A stretch of 64,000 nucleotides of DNA from Neisseria zoodegmatis (GTDB lineage Bacteria; Pseudomonadota; Gammaproteobacteria; Burkholderiales; Neisseriaceae): positions 434,001 to 498,000 of the forward strand of contig NZ_LT906434.1 of NCBI RefSeq assembly GCF_900187305.1. The letters run 5' to 3'. The position numbers and the translations under genes are program-made. Shown piece after piece: positions 9,167-18,290 of this stretch. Under the pieces are notes generated by a model. The model did not search any database. It was given only the letters and a program-made list of their open reading frames with translations, and was not told the DNA's origin. Numbering within the stretch: position 1 is the stretch's first letter; each line of letters opens with the position of its first letter.

Positions 9167-9574
9167 AAATAGTCTCCCTATGCCGGTGCGGATGCCGGAC
9201 GTGCGCAAGCGCTTGGATAACGGCCTGCGGCTGCGTTTGAGTTGATTTGGAATAAATGAGAGACGTTGGGGTGATGTGTCGGATGCACATTCTTGAAATG
9301 TTTGTCGATATTATTCAAGCTGTTATTTTTATCTGTTGCTGCCGTGAATAATATGAATATGGAAATATTAAGCCAATTCGATAAGGGTTTTGAATATTTT
9401 TGAAAAAAGGTTAAGAATCCGTATGAAAGGTAGGGTTTTTGATAAGCGCTAGCATACAAAACGGCGGCAGCTGTGTGGATTGATGCGTTGTGTGAATAGT
9501 TAACTGTCGGTTTGAAAAGAAGAAAACGGCACGGAGCGTATCCGTGCCGTTTTGGTTTTGTTGCGGGAAGAAAG
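9167..9574. other. Intergenic region after the BCCT gene
   Basis: 408 bases, AT-rich in the middle (9300-9420), containing the BCCT terminator at 9523-9553. No gene was seen. Confidence 0.6.
9523..9553 (-). terminator. Rho-independent terminator of the BCCT gene
   Basis: AAAACGGCACGGA (9523-9535) pairs perfectly with TCCGTGCCGTTTT (9541-9553) around a 5-base loop. This is a non-DUS terminator immediately 3' of the gene. Confidence 0.85.
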
Positions 9575-11392
9575 TTAAGACGACGGCGGTTGCTCGCTGC
9601 CGTGCCGTTTTTCTTCGTAAACAGCTTGTTGCGCCAAAACCGAGCCTTCGGGTGCTTGCGACGTTTCGCCGTGCTCCCACGGAGCATTGGTGGGAATTTC
9701 TTCGATGTGGATGGTTTTGAGCGAATAATCGGGCTGGTAATACAAGTCGTATTTGGCGGCCTTGATGACCGACAGCATCATCATACTCATGATGATCAGC
9801 AAAGGCGCACCGGCGAAGATGGACGCCGTCTGAAGCGTGTTTAAGCCGCCGATAAACATCAGCGTGGCGGGCAGAATGCACAGCGTGAATGCCCAAAACA
9901 GACGGTTCCAGCGGTGGGGTTCGCCGTGTACTTCATGCTGCACCACAGAGGCGAGAATGTAGGAAATGCTGTCGAAAGTGGTGGCGGTAAAGATCACAGC
10001 CAGCAGCGTAAACACGGCAATCGAGATTTGCGGCATCGGCAGCGTGGATAAAATCGCAAAAATCGTGGCGGTCGCGCCTTGGCTGTTGAGCACAGACACC
10101 ACATCCAATGCGCCGCTCAGTTGCAGGTAAAGGCCGTAGTTGCCGAGCACGATAAAGAACACGGCGCAACCGAGCGAACCGTAAAACATCGAGCCGACGG
10201 TCATTTGGCGGATGGTGCGGCCTTTGGAAATCTTGGCGATAAACAGGCCGATGGTCGGCGCGAATACCAGCCACCATGCCCAGTAGAAAATCGTCCAGTC
10301 TTTCGGAAAGCCGGTGTTTTTAAAGCCGTGCTGCTCGAAGCTGCCAAACGATTCCACCCACGTCATCATGGTAAACATTTGGGTCAGCGAACGCCCCAAG
10401 CTTTCCAAACCCACGTTCAAAATAAACACCGTCGGCCCTACTGCCAGCACAAAAATCAGAAAAGCGATGGCGAGGTAGAAGTTGATGTTGGAAAGCAGTT
10501 GGATGCCGCCGCGCAAACCCTGATAAGCGCTGTACGCAAAAATACAGGTCGTAACCAGCAGCACGCCCAAGCTGGTTGCCCAGTTGGCGGGCAGGCCGAA
10601 CAGCTCGTGCAAGCCCTCGGTAATCATGGGCGAAGCCAAGCCGAGCGAAGTGGCGCCGCCGCCTATCATGCCGAACACGAAAAAAATGTCGATCATGCGC
10701 CCCCAGTTGCTTTTGGCAAACTTCTCGCCCAGCAAAGGCATCAGGCTTTGGCTGACTTTCAGCACCGGCGAATTGCGCACATGGGCGAAATAGGCGATGG
10801 CCACGGCAGGCACCAGATAAATCGCCCAAGCCACCGGCCCCCAGTGAAACAGGCCGTAAGTGCTGGCCCAGCGCACGGCGTCGGGCGAGCCGGGCGCCAA
10901 ACCGAACGGCGGGCCTTGATAGTAGTAAGCCCATTCGATCACGCCCCAATAGAGGATGCCCGAGCCGATGCCGCCGCAAAACATCATCGCCGCCCACGAG
11001 CCGGTTTTGAATTCGATATCGTCTTCGGGTTTGCCCAGTTTGATGTTGCCGATGTCGGAAAAAGAAATATAAACCACAAAGATAAACGCCAGCAGACCGA
11101 AGGCCAGATAGCCGACGCCCAGCTTGGTGGTCACAAATTCTTTAACCACAGCCACCCAATCGGCGCCTTCTTGCGGGAAAACCACCAAAGGCAGGGTCAC
11201 GGCGAGCAAAATTACCAGCACGCCGAAAAAAGTGAATTGGTCGATGCGCGTATCGGGCGTAGTGGAAGAGCCGCGCGGCTGGAAGTTTTTATCGGCATCA
11301 AACATGCCCAGATGGCGGTAAGAAGAGCGCACCTGCGCAGGCTTGTAGCGGAAAGGGACTTTTTTAGAATCGGATTGGTTGTGAACAGACAA
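9575..11392 (-). CDS. BCCT-family betaine/choline/carnitine transporter
   Basis: A 605-residue secondary transporter with about 12 membrane segments, a 55-residue hydrophilic N-terminus and a 70-residue hydrophilic C-terminus. Family marks are the glycine-rich segment GGIGSGILYWGVIEW, the YYYQGPPFG stretch and the conserved helix WAWWLVFAPTIGLFIAKISKGRT. It should import a quaternary ammonium compound for osmoprotection or nutrition; the exact substrate is not decidable by eye. The start is a TTG at 11392 preceded at six bases by AGGAG; no in-frame ATG is available before residue 30. It is transcribed divergently from sodA. Confidence 0.9.
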   Translation of the reverse strand: MSVHNQSDSKKVPFRYKPAQVRSSYRHLGMFDADKNFQPRGSSTTPDTRIDQFTFFGVLVILLAVTLPLVVFPQEGADWVAVVKEFVTTKLGVGYLAFGLLAFIFVVYISFSDIGNIKLGKPEDDIEFKTGSWAAMMFCGGIGSGILYWGVIEWAYYYQGPPFGLAPGSPDAVRWASTYGLFHWGPVAWAIYLVPAVAIAYFAHVRNSPVLKVSQSLMPLLGEKFAKSNWGRMIDIFFVFGMIGGGATSLGLASPMITEGLHELFGLPANWATSLGVLLVTTCIFAYSAYQGLRGGIQLLSNINFYLAIAFLIFVLAVGPTVFILNVGLESLGRSLTQMFTMMTWVESFGSFEQHGFKNTGFPKDWTIFYWAWWLVFAPTIGLFIAKISKGRTIRQMTVGSMFYGSLGCAVFFIVLGNYGLYLQLSGALDVVSVLNSQGATATIFAILSTLPMPQISIAVFTLLAVIFTATTFDSISYILASVVQHEVHGEPHRWNRLFWAFTLCILPATLMFIGGLNTLQTASIFAGAPLLIIMSMMMLSVIKAAKYDLYYQPDYSLKTIHIEEIPTNAPWEHGETSQAPEGSVLAQQAVYEEKRHGSEQPPSS

Positions 11393-11814
11393 TGTTGGCT
11401 CCTGAGTAGTTGATATTGTTGAGTGTCATGTCGGTTGGTGCGGGCTGCATTTTTTCGGCAAACACCGTTGGCATCTGACGGCACGCAGCTTTTTACGCAA
11501 ACTGCTTGACCGCATCTGCGGCGGAAAGTTTTGTAAAGAATGCAGCCTTGTCTATAACTTTTATAATGTATTGAAAGGCTTGTAAACCGAAAGTGAACCT
11601 GAAACAAGAATCTTATTTGATAGCATATTGATTTTAAACAATAAAATTATGATAACTTAAGTTGTTGATAAATAAAGGTTATGGCCGTCCGAAAAGCCTT
11701 TGCTGCGGAAAGGTCTTTCCATGTTGCAGTAAAAGATAATTATTACTATTATTGATAATGATATTTCAGCGTAAATATTCCCGACTGCAACCCGACATTT
11801 CAAGGAGAGTGAAG
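11393..11814. other. Divergent BCCT/sodA intergenic region
   Basis: 422 bases, becoming strongly AT-rich from 11600 towards sodA. Contains the Fur-like site at 11735-11766. No gene seen. Confidence 0.6.
11735..11766 (+). promoter_or_regulatory. Candidate Fur box upstream of sodA
   Basis: An AT-rich run with GATAAT at 11735 and a second GATAATGATATT block at 11754-11765 resembles overlapping Fur hexamers (GATAAT repeats), 50-80 bases before the sodA start. Iron repression of Mn-SOD genes through Fur is established in other proteobacteria; here it is inferred. Confidence 0.5.
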
Positions 11815-12435
11815 ATGGCTTACGTTTTGCCCGAACTCGGCTACGCTTACGATGCGTTAGAGCCTCATTTCGATGAATTGACCATGAATATCCACCACAC
11901 CAAGCACCATCAGGCTTATGTGAACAATGCCAATGCGGCGCTGGAAAGCCTGCCCGAATTTGCCTCGTTGAGCGCCGAAGAGCTGGTGTCGCGTTTGAAA
12001 GAGCTGCCCGCCGACAAGCAAACCGTGTTGCGCAACAATGCGGGCGGTCATGCCAATCACGCTTTCTTTTGGAAGAATCTGAAAAAAGGCACGGAGTTGA
12101 AAGGCAAACTCAAAGAAGCGATTGAACGCGATTTCGGCTCGGTCGAAGCCTTTCAAGCCGAGTTTGAAAAAGCGGCGGCGGCGCGGTTCGGCTCCGGCTG
12201 GGCGTGGCTGGTGTGGGATGAAGGCCGTCTGAAAGTGGTTTCCACCGCCAATCAGGACACGCCGCTGATGGGTGAAGAGATTGCGGGCTGCAAAGGCTAT
12301 CCCATCATCGGCTTGGACGTGTGGGAGCATGCCTATTATTTGAAATTCCAAAACCGCCGCCCGGATTATGTGAAAGCGTATTGGCATGTGGTGAACTGGG
12401 ACGAAGCGGCCAAACGCTTTGAATCGAAACTGTAA
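11815..12435 (+). CDS. sodA: Superoxide dismutase, Mn-type SodA
   Basis: From ATG 11815, behind a strong AAGGAGAG, the protein is 206 residues, the length of E. coli SodA. It dismutates superoxide in the cytoplasm. Metal ligands are visible: His27 (MNIHHTKH), His in [10 protein letters not shown], and Asp/His in [19 protein letters not shown]. The metal-selective context is that of Mn enzymes: NNAGGHANH, where Fe-SODs carry a Gln (AAQVWNH type), and [11 protein letters not shown], which supplies the Mn-type Gln. A cambialistic enzyme cannot be excluded. Confidence 0.92.
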   Translation: MAYVLPELGYAYDALEPHFDELTMNIHHTKHHQAYVNNANAALESLPEFASLSAEELVSRLKELPADKQTVLRNNAGGHANHAFFWKNLKKGTELKGKLKEAIERDFGSVEAFQAEFEKAAAARFGSGWAWLVWDEGRLKVVSTANQDTPLMGEEIAGCKGYPIIGLDVWEHAYYLKFQNRRPDYVKAYWHVVNWDEAAKRFESKL

Positions 12436-12471
12436 TTAGCATAGATGTGTGTCTGCTTTGCAGGAAACATG

Positions 12472-12499
12472 AGGCCGTCTGAATTTTTTTCAGACGGCC
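12472..12499 (+). terminator. DUS terminator of sodA
   Basis: AGGCCGTCTGAA and TTCAGACGGCC with a T-rich loop, directly 3' of sodA. Confidence 0.75.
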
Positions 12500-12500
12500 A

Positions 12501-12643
12501 GAGACCTTTGCAAAACCCTCAGATGTGGATGTAGTTCAAGGCGTAGCAGCACAGCGAGTGCAGACATATCATATAGATAGGCAAGCGAGCGAGCAGCGCA
12601 CAACGCAGAAATGCGCCGCAGATGAGGGTTTTTCAAAGGTTTC
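12501..12643. mobile_element. 143-bp MITE-like element, copy 1
   Basis: The element begins GAGACCTTTGCAAAAC and ends with a slightly decayed reverse complement (TTTTTCAAAGGTTTC). It has no coding capacity. The same 143 bases occur in inverted orientation at 35098-35240 with few differences. GAGACCTTTGCAAAA resembles termini of IS5-family elements known in Neisseria, so it is likely a non-autonomous derivative; that link is from memory, not a search. Confidence 0.75.
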
Positions 12644-12878
12644 GGCCTCAAGTTGTATTGGTAAAGGATTAAGTCGAATCCATCATTAAAGCGGCATGCT
12701 TTTGTGATGGGGATTAAGCCGGATAGGGAGAAGCGAAACCTTTGCACCATTCAGGTAAAAGCTTGATGCCGTCTGAAAGCGGACTTGCGCACTTTGCCAA
12801 ATACCTTGCCGACAACCAGCCGCCCGCATGTTTGGGTTTTTGCCACGAATATTTTTACGGTTGATTTGGCCAAGCATG

Positions 12879-12919
12879 AGGCCGTCTGAAAACTCTTCCC
12901 AAGTATTTTCAGACGGCCT
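12879..12919 (-). terminator. DUS terminator of the metallophosphatase gene
   Basis: AGGCCGTCTGAA and TTCAGACGGCCT in inverted orientation 17 bases apart, just 3' of the minus-strand gene that ends at 12948. Confidence 0.7.
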
Positions 12920-12947
12920 CGTTACGTTCGGCGGCAGGCATAACGGC

Positions 12948-13997
12948 TTAAACCGTTTTTTCCACTTCGCCGTTGTCAAACATCAATACCCGCTCCGGCC
13001 AGCGCATCGCGGCAAGGTGGTAGATGGAGCGTTCGGCGGGGGTGTTGCTCTTACGGTCGCGCCAGCGTGCGCCTACGGAGAAGTCGAGGCAGAACACATT
13101 GCGCCGCGCGCCGTGCCATGCGTTGCCGGCGGCAGGCAGGATGTTTTCCCTGTCGGGCGAGGGCGGCTGGGGAAAGCGGTGGCGCCAGTAGTGGCCGATT
13201 AAGATGGGAACGTCGTCGCGGTAGTCGTCCCACCAGCCGCAACGCGCAGTAAACCGCCAACGGCCGCTGGCGTAGAAAGGCTGCGGGGCAATCCGCTCGA
13301 CGCCGCTGGTTAGGGCGCGTATCGGGTGCAGGCGGCTGCGGTTGAGTTCGTATTGCGCCGTGGCGGGCATGGGCGGCGGCGGTGCGTTTGGGTCTTCCAT
13401 GGCTTCGGCATAGCGTTGCTGCTCATCAAGATAATCGCCGTACCAAGAGGCCGTCTGAAGCGAGTGGCGCAGTTCGGCATCGAAACGGCGGTATTGCTCG
13501 GGCAGCGTTTCTCCGTTTGCGGCATCGAGGGCGGCAAAGACGTGCGGCTGCCAAGCGGCGTGGACGATGCGCAGGTCGGCGCGTTCGAGTATCAGCGGTT
13601 GGTTGGCGAGGCGGCTTTCCAATTCGGGCTTGCGCTCGTCGGGTAAAATGCGCCAAGGGGCATAACGTTCGGCGTCTTTGTTGTAACGTTGGGGAAAAAA
13701 CCAGCCTGAGCCGTCTTTGGGGTCGTGCACAAGCGCATTCAGCTCGTGGTTGCCCAGCACGGTAAAGGCATTGCCGGCATCGTGTGCCTGAAAAAACCAG
13801 TCGAGTACAGCGGGGCTGTCGGGGCCGCGGTCGCACAGGTCGCCGACAAAAACGATTTTTCTGCCTTGCGGGTGGCTGCCGTCGCTGCGGTAGCCGAGAT
13901 GATGCAGCAAGGCTTGCAGGGCGTCGATTTCGCCGTGAACGTCGCCGATGATGTCGAGGGGGGTGTCGGGGAGGGGTTGGCGGTATTGATAGGACAT
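12948..13997 (-). CDS. Calcineurin-like metallophosphoesterase
   Basis: The protein is 349 residues from ATG 13997 (GGGA ten bases upstream). It carries the ordered metallophosphatase motifs IIGDVHGE (residues about 15-22), FVGDLCDRGPDS, LGNHELN, and later histidines in IVHAAWQPH and LIGHYW. The arrangement is like serine/threonine phosphatase PrpA or the ApaH group, but the protein is longer, with an extra C-terminal region containing WWDDYRDDVPILIGHY. It is cytosolic, without a signal peptide. The substrate (phosphoprotein, dinucleotide or other) is unknown. Confidence 0.85.
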   Translation of the reverse strand: MSYQYRQPLPDTPLDIIGDVHGEIDALQALLHHLGYRSDGSHPQGRKIVFVGDLCDRGPDSPAVLDWFFQAHDAGNAFTVLGNHELNALVHDPKDGSGWFFPQRYNKDAERYAPWRILPDERKPELESRLANQPLILERADLRIVHAAWQPHVFAALDAANGETLPEQYRRFDAELRHSLQTASWYGDYLDEQQRYAEAMEDPNAPPPPMPATAQYELNRSRLHPIRALTSGVERIAPQPFYASGRWRFTARCGWWDDYRDDVPILIGHYWRHRFPQPPSPDRENILPAAGNAWHGARRNVFCLDFSVGARWRDRKSNTPAERSIYHLAAMRWPERVLMFDNGEVEKTV

Positions 13998-14193
13998 GGT
14001 TTGTTTTCCCGTAAAGGCCGTCTGAAACATGACGGTCAACTGCATAATATTACATTGGCTGTGCATTTCTTAAAACCGGTGGGCAGTATGATACCGCAGG
14101 TTGCTTTAACCGACCGTTCTGCCGTGCGTTGTCGGCAGATACGGCTTGTTGTGGTAAAAGCAACCTTTTCCCCGCAACTGTACGGAGATGTTT

Positions 14194-14613
14194 ATGAATA
14201 CTGTCCGCAAATCCATGATAGCCGCGCTGGTCACTTCGGCTTTGGTGCTGGCACCGGCCGCCCAAGCGCGGATGACCGACCGCACTAAAGCCACGATCGT
14301 GGGTGCTGCCGTCGGCGGTGTAATCGGAAGTGCCGCAGGCAACAATATGGAAAGCACGTTAATCGGTGCTGCCATCGGCGGTACGGCAGGCAATCTGTAT
14401 GCCAAGCGCAATCAAAAGCGTGAAGCGGCCGAACGTGAAAACCGTCGCCGTGAGGTGGTTTACCGCGACAGACACCATCATCATTACTATTATGATGACG
14501 ACGATGATGACAAAAAGCGTAAAAAATACCGTCATCACCACGTCAGCCACAAAAAATACGGCAAAAAGCACGGAAAATACAAACGCTACGAGCGTGATGA
14601 CGATGATGATTGA
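14194..14613 (+). CDS. Glycine-zipper protein with His/Tyr/Asp-rich tail
   Basis: The protein is 139 residues from ATG 14194; the ATG at 14188 touches the CGGAG ribosome site and is less likely. A signal peptide (MIAALVTSALVLAPAAQA) is followed by a glycine-zipper segment (GAAVGGVIGSAAGNN and GAAIGGTAGN), which in related envelope proteins packs in or against the membrane. The rest is highly charged: Arg-rich, then HHHHYYYDDDDDD, HHHVSHKK and a final DDDDD. The tail looks able to bind metal ions or polyanions. Function is unknown. Confidence 0.75.
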   Translation: MNTVRKSMIAALVTSALVLAPAAQARMTDRTKATIVGAAVGGVIGSAAGNNMESTLIGAAIGGTAGNLYAKRNQKREAAERENRRREVVYRDRHHHHYYYDDDDDDKKRKKYRHHHVSHKKYGKKHGKYKRYERDDDDD

Positions 14614-14627
14614 TGGATGAACGCTTG

Positions 14628-14659
14628 AGGCCGTCTGAAAATCTGTTTTCAGACGGCCT
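14628..14659 (+). terminator. DUS terminator after the glycine-zipper gene
   Basis: AGGCCGTCTGAA (14628-14639) pairs with TTCAGACGGCCT (14648-14659). Confidence 0.7.
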
Positions 14660-14707
14660 CACCGTATCGAATGTGTATATTTCAGCTTCGCATTGAGCAA
14701 AAACGAA

Positions 14708-14743
14708 CGAACCGCACGATGGATTCAGGCGGTTCGGTTTTTT
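14708..14743. terminator. Bidirectional rho-independent terminator (accC side)
   Basis: CGAACCGC (14708-14715) and GCGGTTCG (14729-14736) form a stem with a T-run on the plus strand and, read from accC, a T-run on the minus strand as well. Confidence 0.75.
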
Positions 14744-14745
14744 AA

Positions 14746-16107
14746 TCAGGCTTGCTGTTTGGCTTTACGTTCTTCTAGCCAGTGCTCTAAGTAGTGGATA
14801 CTCACGCCGCCCGCTTGAAAACCGGGGTCGGCAAACAGATCACGGTGCAGGGGGGTATTGGTTTTGATGCCGGTAACGGCCAGCTCGGCCAGTGCCACAC
14901 GCATTTTTGCCATGGCCTGCTCACGGTCTTTGCCGTGCACGCAGATTTTACCGATCAGGCTGTCGTAGTTGGGCGGAATGCGGTAGCCTTGGTAAATGTG
15001 GCTGTCTACCCGCACGCCCAATCCTCCGGGCAGGTGGCAGCTTTCAATCGGGCCGGGACTGGGAATGAAGTTGTACGGGTCTTCCGCATTGATACGGCAT
15101 TCGAAAGCATGGCCTTCCAGCACGATGTCTTTCTGTTTGTATTGCAAAGGCAGGCCGCTGGCTACGCGGATTTGCTCTTGAACGATGTCAACACCGCTGA
15201 TCAGCTCGGTAACCGGATGTTCTACCTGCACGCGGGTATTCATTTCGATAAAGAAGAATTCGCCGTCTTCATACAGAAATTCAAACGTACCCGCACCGCG
15301 GTAGCCGATGCGTTTGCAGGCGGCTACGCAGGCTTCGCCGATTTTCTTGCGTTCTTTTTCAGTAATGCCGGGAGCAGGTGCTTCTTCAATCACTTTTTGG
15401 TGGCGGCGTTGCATAGAGCAGTCGCGTTCGCCCAAATAAATGGCGTTGCCTTGTTCGTCGGCTAAGACCTGAATTTCGACGTGGCGCGGTTTTTGCAGAT
15501 AACGCTCCATATAAACCATGGGGTTGCCGAATGCCATGCCGGCTTCGGTTTTGGTCATTTCCACCGATTTGAGCAGGTCTTCTTTTTTCTCGACCACACG
15601 CATACCGCGTCCGCCGCCGCCGCCTGATGCTTTGATAATCACGGGAAAGCCGACTTTATCGGCGATTTTGAGGATTTCGGCATCATCGTCGGGCAGCGCG
15701 CCGTCGGAACCGGGCACGCAGGGCACGCCCGCTTCGATCATGGCGTGCTTTGCAGATACTTTGTCGCCCATCAGGCGGATGGTATCGGCGCGGGGGCCGA
15801 TAAACACGAAGCCCGATTGTTCTACCTGCTCGGCAAAGCTGGCGTTTTCTGCCAGAAAGCCGTAGCCGGGGTGGATGGCATCGGCACCGGTTACTTCTGC
15901 GGCGGCGATGATGGCGGGAATGTTAAGGTAACTTTGGGGGGAGGGAGCCGGGCCGATGCACACCGATTCGTCGACCAGTTTGACATGCAGGCTGTCTTTA
16001 TCGGCTTCGGAATGCACGGCAACGGTGGCGATGCCCATTTCGCGGCAGGCGCGTAATACACGGAGCGCGATTTCGCCACGGTTGGCTATCAATACTTTTT
16101 TCAGCAT
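14746..16107 (-). CDS. accC: Acetyl-CoA carboxylase, biotin carboxylase subunit
   Basis: A 453-residue ATP-grasp enzyme that carboxylates the biotin of AccB for malonyl-CoA synthesis. Visible features are the N-terminal [17 protein letters not shown], the glycine-rich ATP loop [14 protein letters not shown], the [17 protein letters not shown] segment, and the active-site stretch [14 protein letters not shown]. The length matches family members (about 449). It follows accB after 95 bases and both should be one transcript, although a DUS hairpin lies in the gap. Confidence 0.96.
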   Translation of the reverse strand: MLKKVLIANRGEIALRVLRACREMGIATVAVHSEADKDSLHVKLVDESVCIGPAPSPQSYLNIPAIIAAAEVTGADAIHPGYGFLAENASFAEQVEQSGFVFIGPRADTIRLMGDKVSAKHAMIEAGVPCVPGSDGALPDDDAEILKIADKVGFPVIIKASGGGGGRGMRVVEKKEDLLKSVEMTKTEAGMAFGNPMVYMERYLQKPRHVEIQVLADEQGNAIYLGERDCSMQRRHQKVIEEAPAPGITEKERKKIGEACVAACKRIGYRGAGTFEFLYEDGEFFFIEMNTRVQVEHPVTELISGVDIVQEQIRVASGLPLQYKQKDIVLEGHAFECRINAEDPYNFIPSPGPIESCHLPGGLGVRVDSHIYQGYRIPPNYDSLIGKICVHGKDREQAMAKMRVALAELAVTGIKTNTPLHRDLFADPGFQAGGVSIHYLEHWLEERKAKQQA

Positions 16108-16160
16108 AAGATTCTTTCAGAAGAAGTTTCAAAGCAGGGCTTTGTTCTGAATGTAAGTAA

Positions 16161-16192
16161 TTCAGACGGCCTCATGCACGGGGCCGTCTGAA
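16161..16192 (-). terminator. DUS hairpin in the accB-accC gap
   Basis: TTCAGACGGCCT (16161-16172) and GGCCGTCTGAA (16182-16192) form a hairpin between accB and accC, with possible attenuation. Confidence 0.5.
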
Positions 16193-16202
16193 AATAATTC
16201 TG

Positions 16203-16670
16203 TTACTCGATGATAAACAATGGCTCGCCGTATTCGACAGGCTGGCCGTTTTCAACCAAGATTTCTTTGACCACGCCGGATTTTTCGGCTTCGATTTCGT
16301 TCATCAGTTTCATGGCTTCGATAATGCACAAGGTGTCGCCGGCCTTAACGGTTTGGCCTACTTCTACAAACGGAGGGGAAGTGGGGCTGGGTGCGCGGTA
16401 GAATGTGCCGACCATAGGTGATTTTTGTGCATTGGTCAGATCACGCGCAGCGGGAGCGGCAGGAGAAGCAGAAGGTGCGGCGGCAGGAGCCGCGGGGGCG
16501 GCAGGTGCAGGCGCGGCATGGTGAACGGCGGTAGGCGCAGCATAAATGGCTTGCTGGGGAGCGGTGGAGCGGGTAATGCGTACTTTTTCTTCACCTTCGG
16601 TCACTTCGATTTCGGCGATACCCGATTCTTCAACCAGATCAATCAATTTCTTCAGTTTGCGTAAGTCCAT
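16203..16670 (-). CDS. accB: Biotin carboxyl carrier protein AccB
   Basis: 155 residues. The N-terminal part ([23 protein letters not shown]) joins through a long Ala/Pro-rich linker (about residues 40-80) to the biotinyl domain, which holds the biotinylation motif EAMKLMNE with Lys as the acceptor. The domain also has the thumb-type region [16 protein letters not shown]. It carries CO2 between AccC and the carboxyltransferase. It is the first gene of accBC, 487 bases from the next gene upstream. Confidence 0.96.
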   Translation of the reverse strand: MDLRKLKKLIDLVEESGIAEIEVTEGEEKVRITRSTAPQQAIYAAPTAVHHAAPAPAAPAAPAAAPSASPAAPAARDLTNAQKSPMVGTFYRAPSPTSPPFVEVGQTVKAGDTLCIIEAMKLMNEIEAEKSGVVKEILVENGQPVEYGEPLFIIE

Positions 16671-17157
16671 AAAGGTTCCTTTTGCTTAATGTAAAGCTAT
16701 GAGTGCCGCGCAGCCGGTTTTATTGTCTTCATGCTGCACAGCAGAGGGAATACTGCGCCTGTGTTTATAGGCGGTTACGGAAAAAGATATACGGATATTG
16801 TTACTAACTTGCTGCTAAATGTCCAGTAAAATATCAAAAAAAGGCGGTTTTGGATTCGAACGGGAAAAATGCCAAGAATGGCGGAAAGGGCTGGAAACCC
16901 TGATGAGTATTTATTCTAACTCGAAATCCCAAAGATAAAAAACGTTAAGGTTTGCATACGGGCAATGCGCCGAACGTGCTTTTTATTGATCTGTGATGCC
17001 GTCTGAAAATGTGGTTGGGCTAGCGGCAAATTAAGTTGTGAGAATTGTGCTTGAGGCTTTTATGAAACGGCTTATGTTTCGTAAAAGCCTCATGTTGCGT
17101 TGGCAGTGCCTTTCTGATTGTGGGGCAAGGTGCAACAGTCAAACTGAAGTTGCTTGG
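16671..17157. other. Intergenic region upstream of accB
   Basis: 487 bases, AT-rich from 16790 to 16960; presumably carries the accB promoter. One AT-DUS lies near 16997. No gene was seen. Confidence 0.6.
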
Positions 17158-17664
17158 CTACGGCAGTTGGTTGAAATGGCGGCGGAAGTACACCAGCGCA
17201 GGCTCGTTGGTGTCGTGCACTTTGATTTCGTCGATCAGCACATAAAAAACATGATGCGTGCCGATATCGTGTTGGGCGGTAATCTTGCCGTGGAGATGGG
17301 CAAGTGCGCCTTCCACTTCCAGTTGGCCGGTTTGGCCGCGGTGCCAGATATGGTATTCGAAGCGCTCTTCAGGCGAGAGTTTGGTAATGCCGGCGAAATG
17401 TTCGGCCACATCTTGCTGGGCGGCCGACAATACGTTGATGCACAAATGTTCGTTGGCCTGAAGAATGGGAATGATGGCAGAGCGGCTGTTGATACAGATC
17501 ATCACGGTGGGCGGAGCGTCGGTAACCGGGGTAACCGCCGTCATGGTAATGCCGTAGCGACCCGCGCCGCCGTCTGTGGTGATCACGTGAACGCCGGCTG
17601 CGCACGAGGCCATGGCATCACGGAAAAAAGGTTGGAGTGCGTGGTCCGGAATGTTCTCGGTCAT
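17158..17664 (-). CDS. hpaC: HpaC-type flavin reductase
   Basis: A 168-residue FMN-binding split-barrel protein, closely like E. coli HpaC (170 residues): FRDAMASCAAGVHVITTDG, GITMTAVTPVTDAPPTVMICIN, CINVLSAAQQDVAEHFAG, IGTHHVFYVLIDEIKV and the C-terminal YFRRHF. It would supply reduced flavin from NAD(P)H to a two-component monooxygenase such as 4-hydroxyphenylacetate 3-hydroxylase. The oxygenase gene hpaB is not in this window. It lies 13 bases after the farR-like gene on the same strand, which suggests a two-gene operon tied to 4-hydroxyphenylacetate. Confidence 0.88.
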   Translation of the reverse strand: MTENIPDHALQPFFRDAMASCAAGVHVITTDGGAGRYGITMTAVTPVTDAPPTVMICINSRSAIIPILQANEHLCINVLSAAQQDVAEHFAGITKLSPEERFEYHIWHRGQTGQLEVEGALAHLHGKITAQHDIGTHHVFYVLIDEIKVHDTNEPALVYFRRHFNQLP

Positions 17665-17677
17665 GTCGTGTGTGTGG

Positions 17678-18115
17678 TTATTTGAGCATTTTGCCGATGT
17701 TGGAAAGTTCGCTGAGCAGGGTTTGCAGCTGCATCATTTTTTCTTTTGAGAAAACGGTTTCGATGCGGTCGTAGCATTTGTCGACTTCTTCGCCGAGCGA
17801 TTCGTAAAGCGCTTCGCCTTCGCTGGTTAATTTCAGATAGACGCGGCGGTGGTCGTTGGAGGGTTTCAGGCGCACCAGCAATCCGGCTTTTTCGAGACGC
17901 GTCAGAATGCCGGTCAGGCTCGGGCGCAAGATGCACGCTTGATTGGCCAAATCTTGGAAATCCAAAGTACCGTTTTCTGCCAGCAAACGGATGATGCGCC
18001 ATTGCTGATCGGTGAGGCCGACGTTGTGCAGAATGGGGCGGAATTGGGTCATCAGTGCTTCGCGCGCCTGTATGAGGCTGATATTCATGGATGCATGTTT
18101 GGATGAGTGAGCCAT
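17678..18115 (-). CDS. farR: MarR-family regulator FarR/NadR
   Basis: 145 residues, very close to meningococcal NadR (also called FarR): KHASMNISLIQAREALMTQFRPIL, TDQQWRIIRLLAENGTLDFQDLA and the winged-helix stretch LRPSLTGILTRLEKAGLLVRLKPSNDHRR. In N. meningitidis this repressor controls the adhesin gene nadA and is released by 4-hydroxyphenylacetate (established knowledge). Here it precedes hpaC and is divergent from a giant surface protease/adhesin gene, with a palindromic candidate operator between them. Confidence 0.9.
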   Translation of the reverse strand: MAHSSKHASMNISLIQAREALMTQFRPILHNVGLTDQQWRIIRLLAENGTLDFQDLANQACILRPSLTGILTRLEKAGLLVRLKPSNDHRRVYLKLTSEGEALYESLGEEVDKCYDRIETVFSKEKMMQLQTLLSELSNIGKMLK

Positions 18116-18267
18116 AGTGGTTCTCCGTGGTCTGCCCTTGTGTGTGTATTGTGTTTGGTGTGCTTTCAGTAGTTAATATTATTCCAATACGCTGTGAACC
18201 TCAATCAAATACTGAAACCGCAACGGATCGTGAAGGTAAGAAAACTGAGTGATTATAATCAAATAAG

Positions 18268-18290
18268 CGTATCAACACTATATTGATACG
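18268..18290. promoter_or_regulatory. Candidate operator palindrome between farR and the giant protein gene
   Basis: CGTATCAA (18268-18275) and TTGATACG (18283-18290) are perfect inverted arms around 7 bases. Size and symmetry suit a MarR-family dimer, and farR is adjacent, so FarR binding is a reasonable inference. Confidence 0.5.

Larger units (their letters stand above)
12436..12947. other. Repeat-filled region between sodA and the metallophosphatase gene
   Basis: 512 bases holding, in order, the sodA DUS terminator (12472-12499), a 143-bp MITE (12501-12643), an AT-DUS-headed segment shared with 49623 onward (12765-12823) and a second DUS hairpin (12879-12919). No gene. Confidence 0.7.

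Noticed and set aside
10079..11413. 444-codon open frame opposite the BCCT transporter
   Set aside because: Shadow of a clear membrane transporter; composition is His/Gln/Arg-rich as expected for the antisense of such a gene.
14461..14613. Trinucleotide runs in the glycine-zipper gene as a frameshifting contingency locus
   Set aside because: The codons are mixed (GAT/GAC, CAT/CAC) and changes would be in threes, so no on/off switching is expected.
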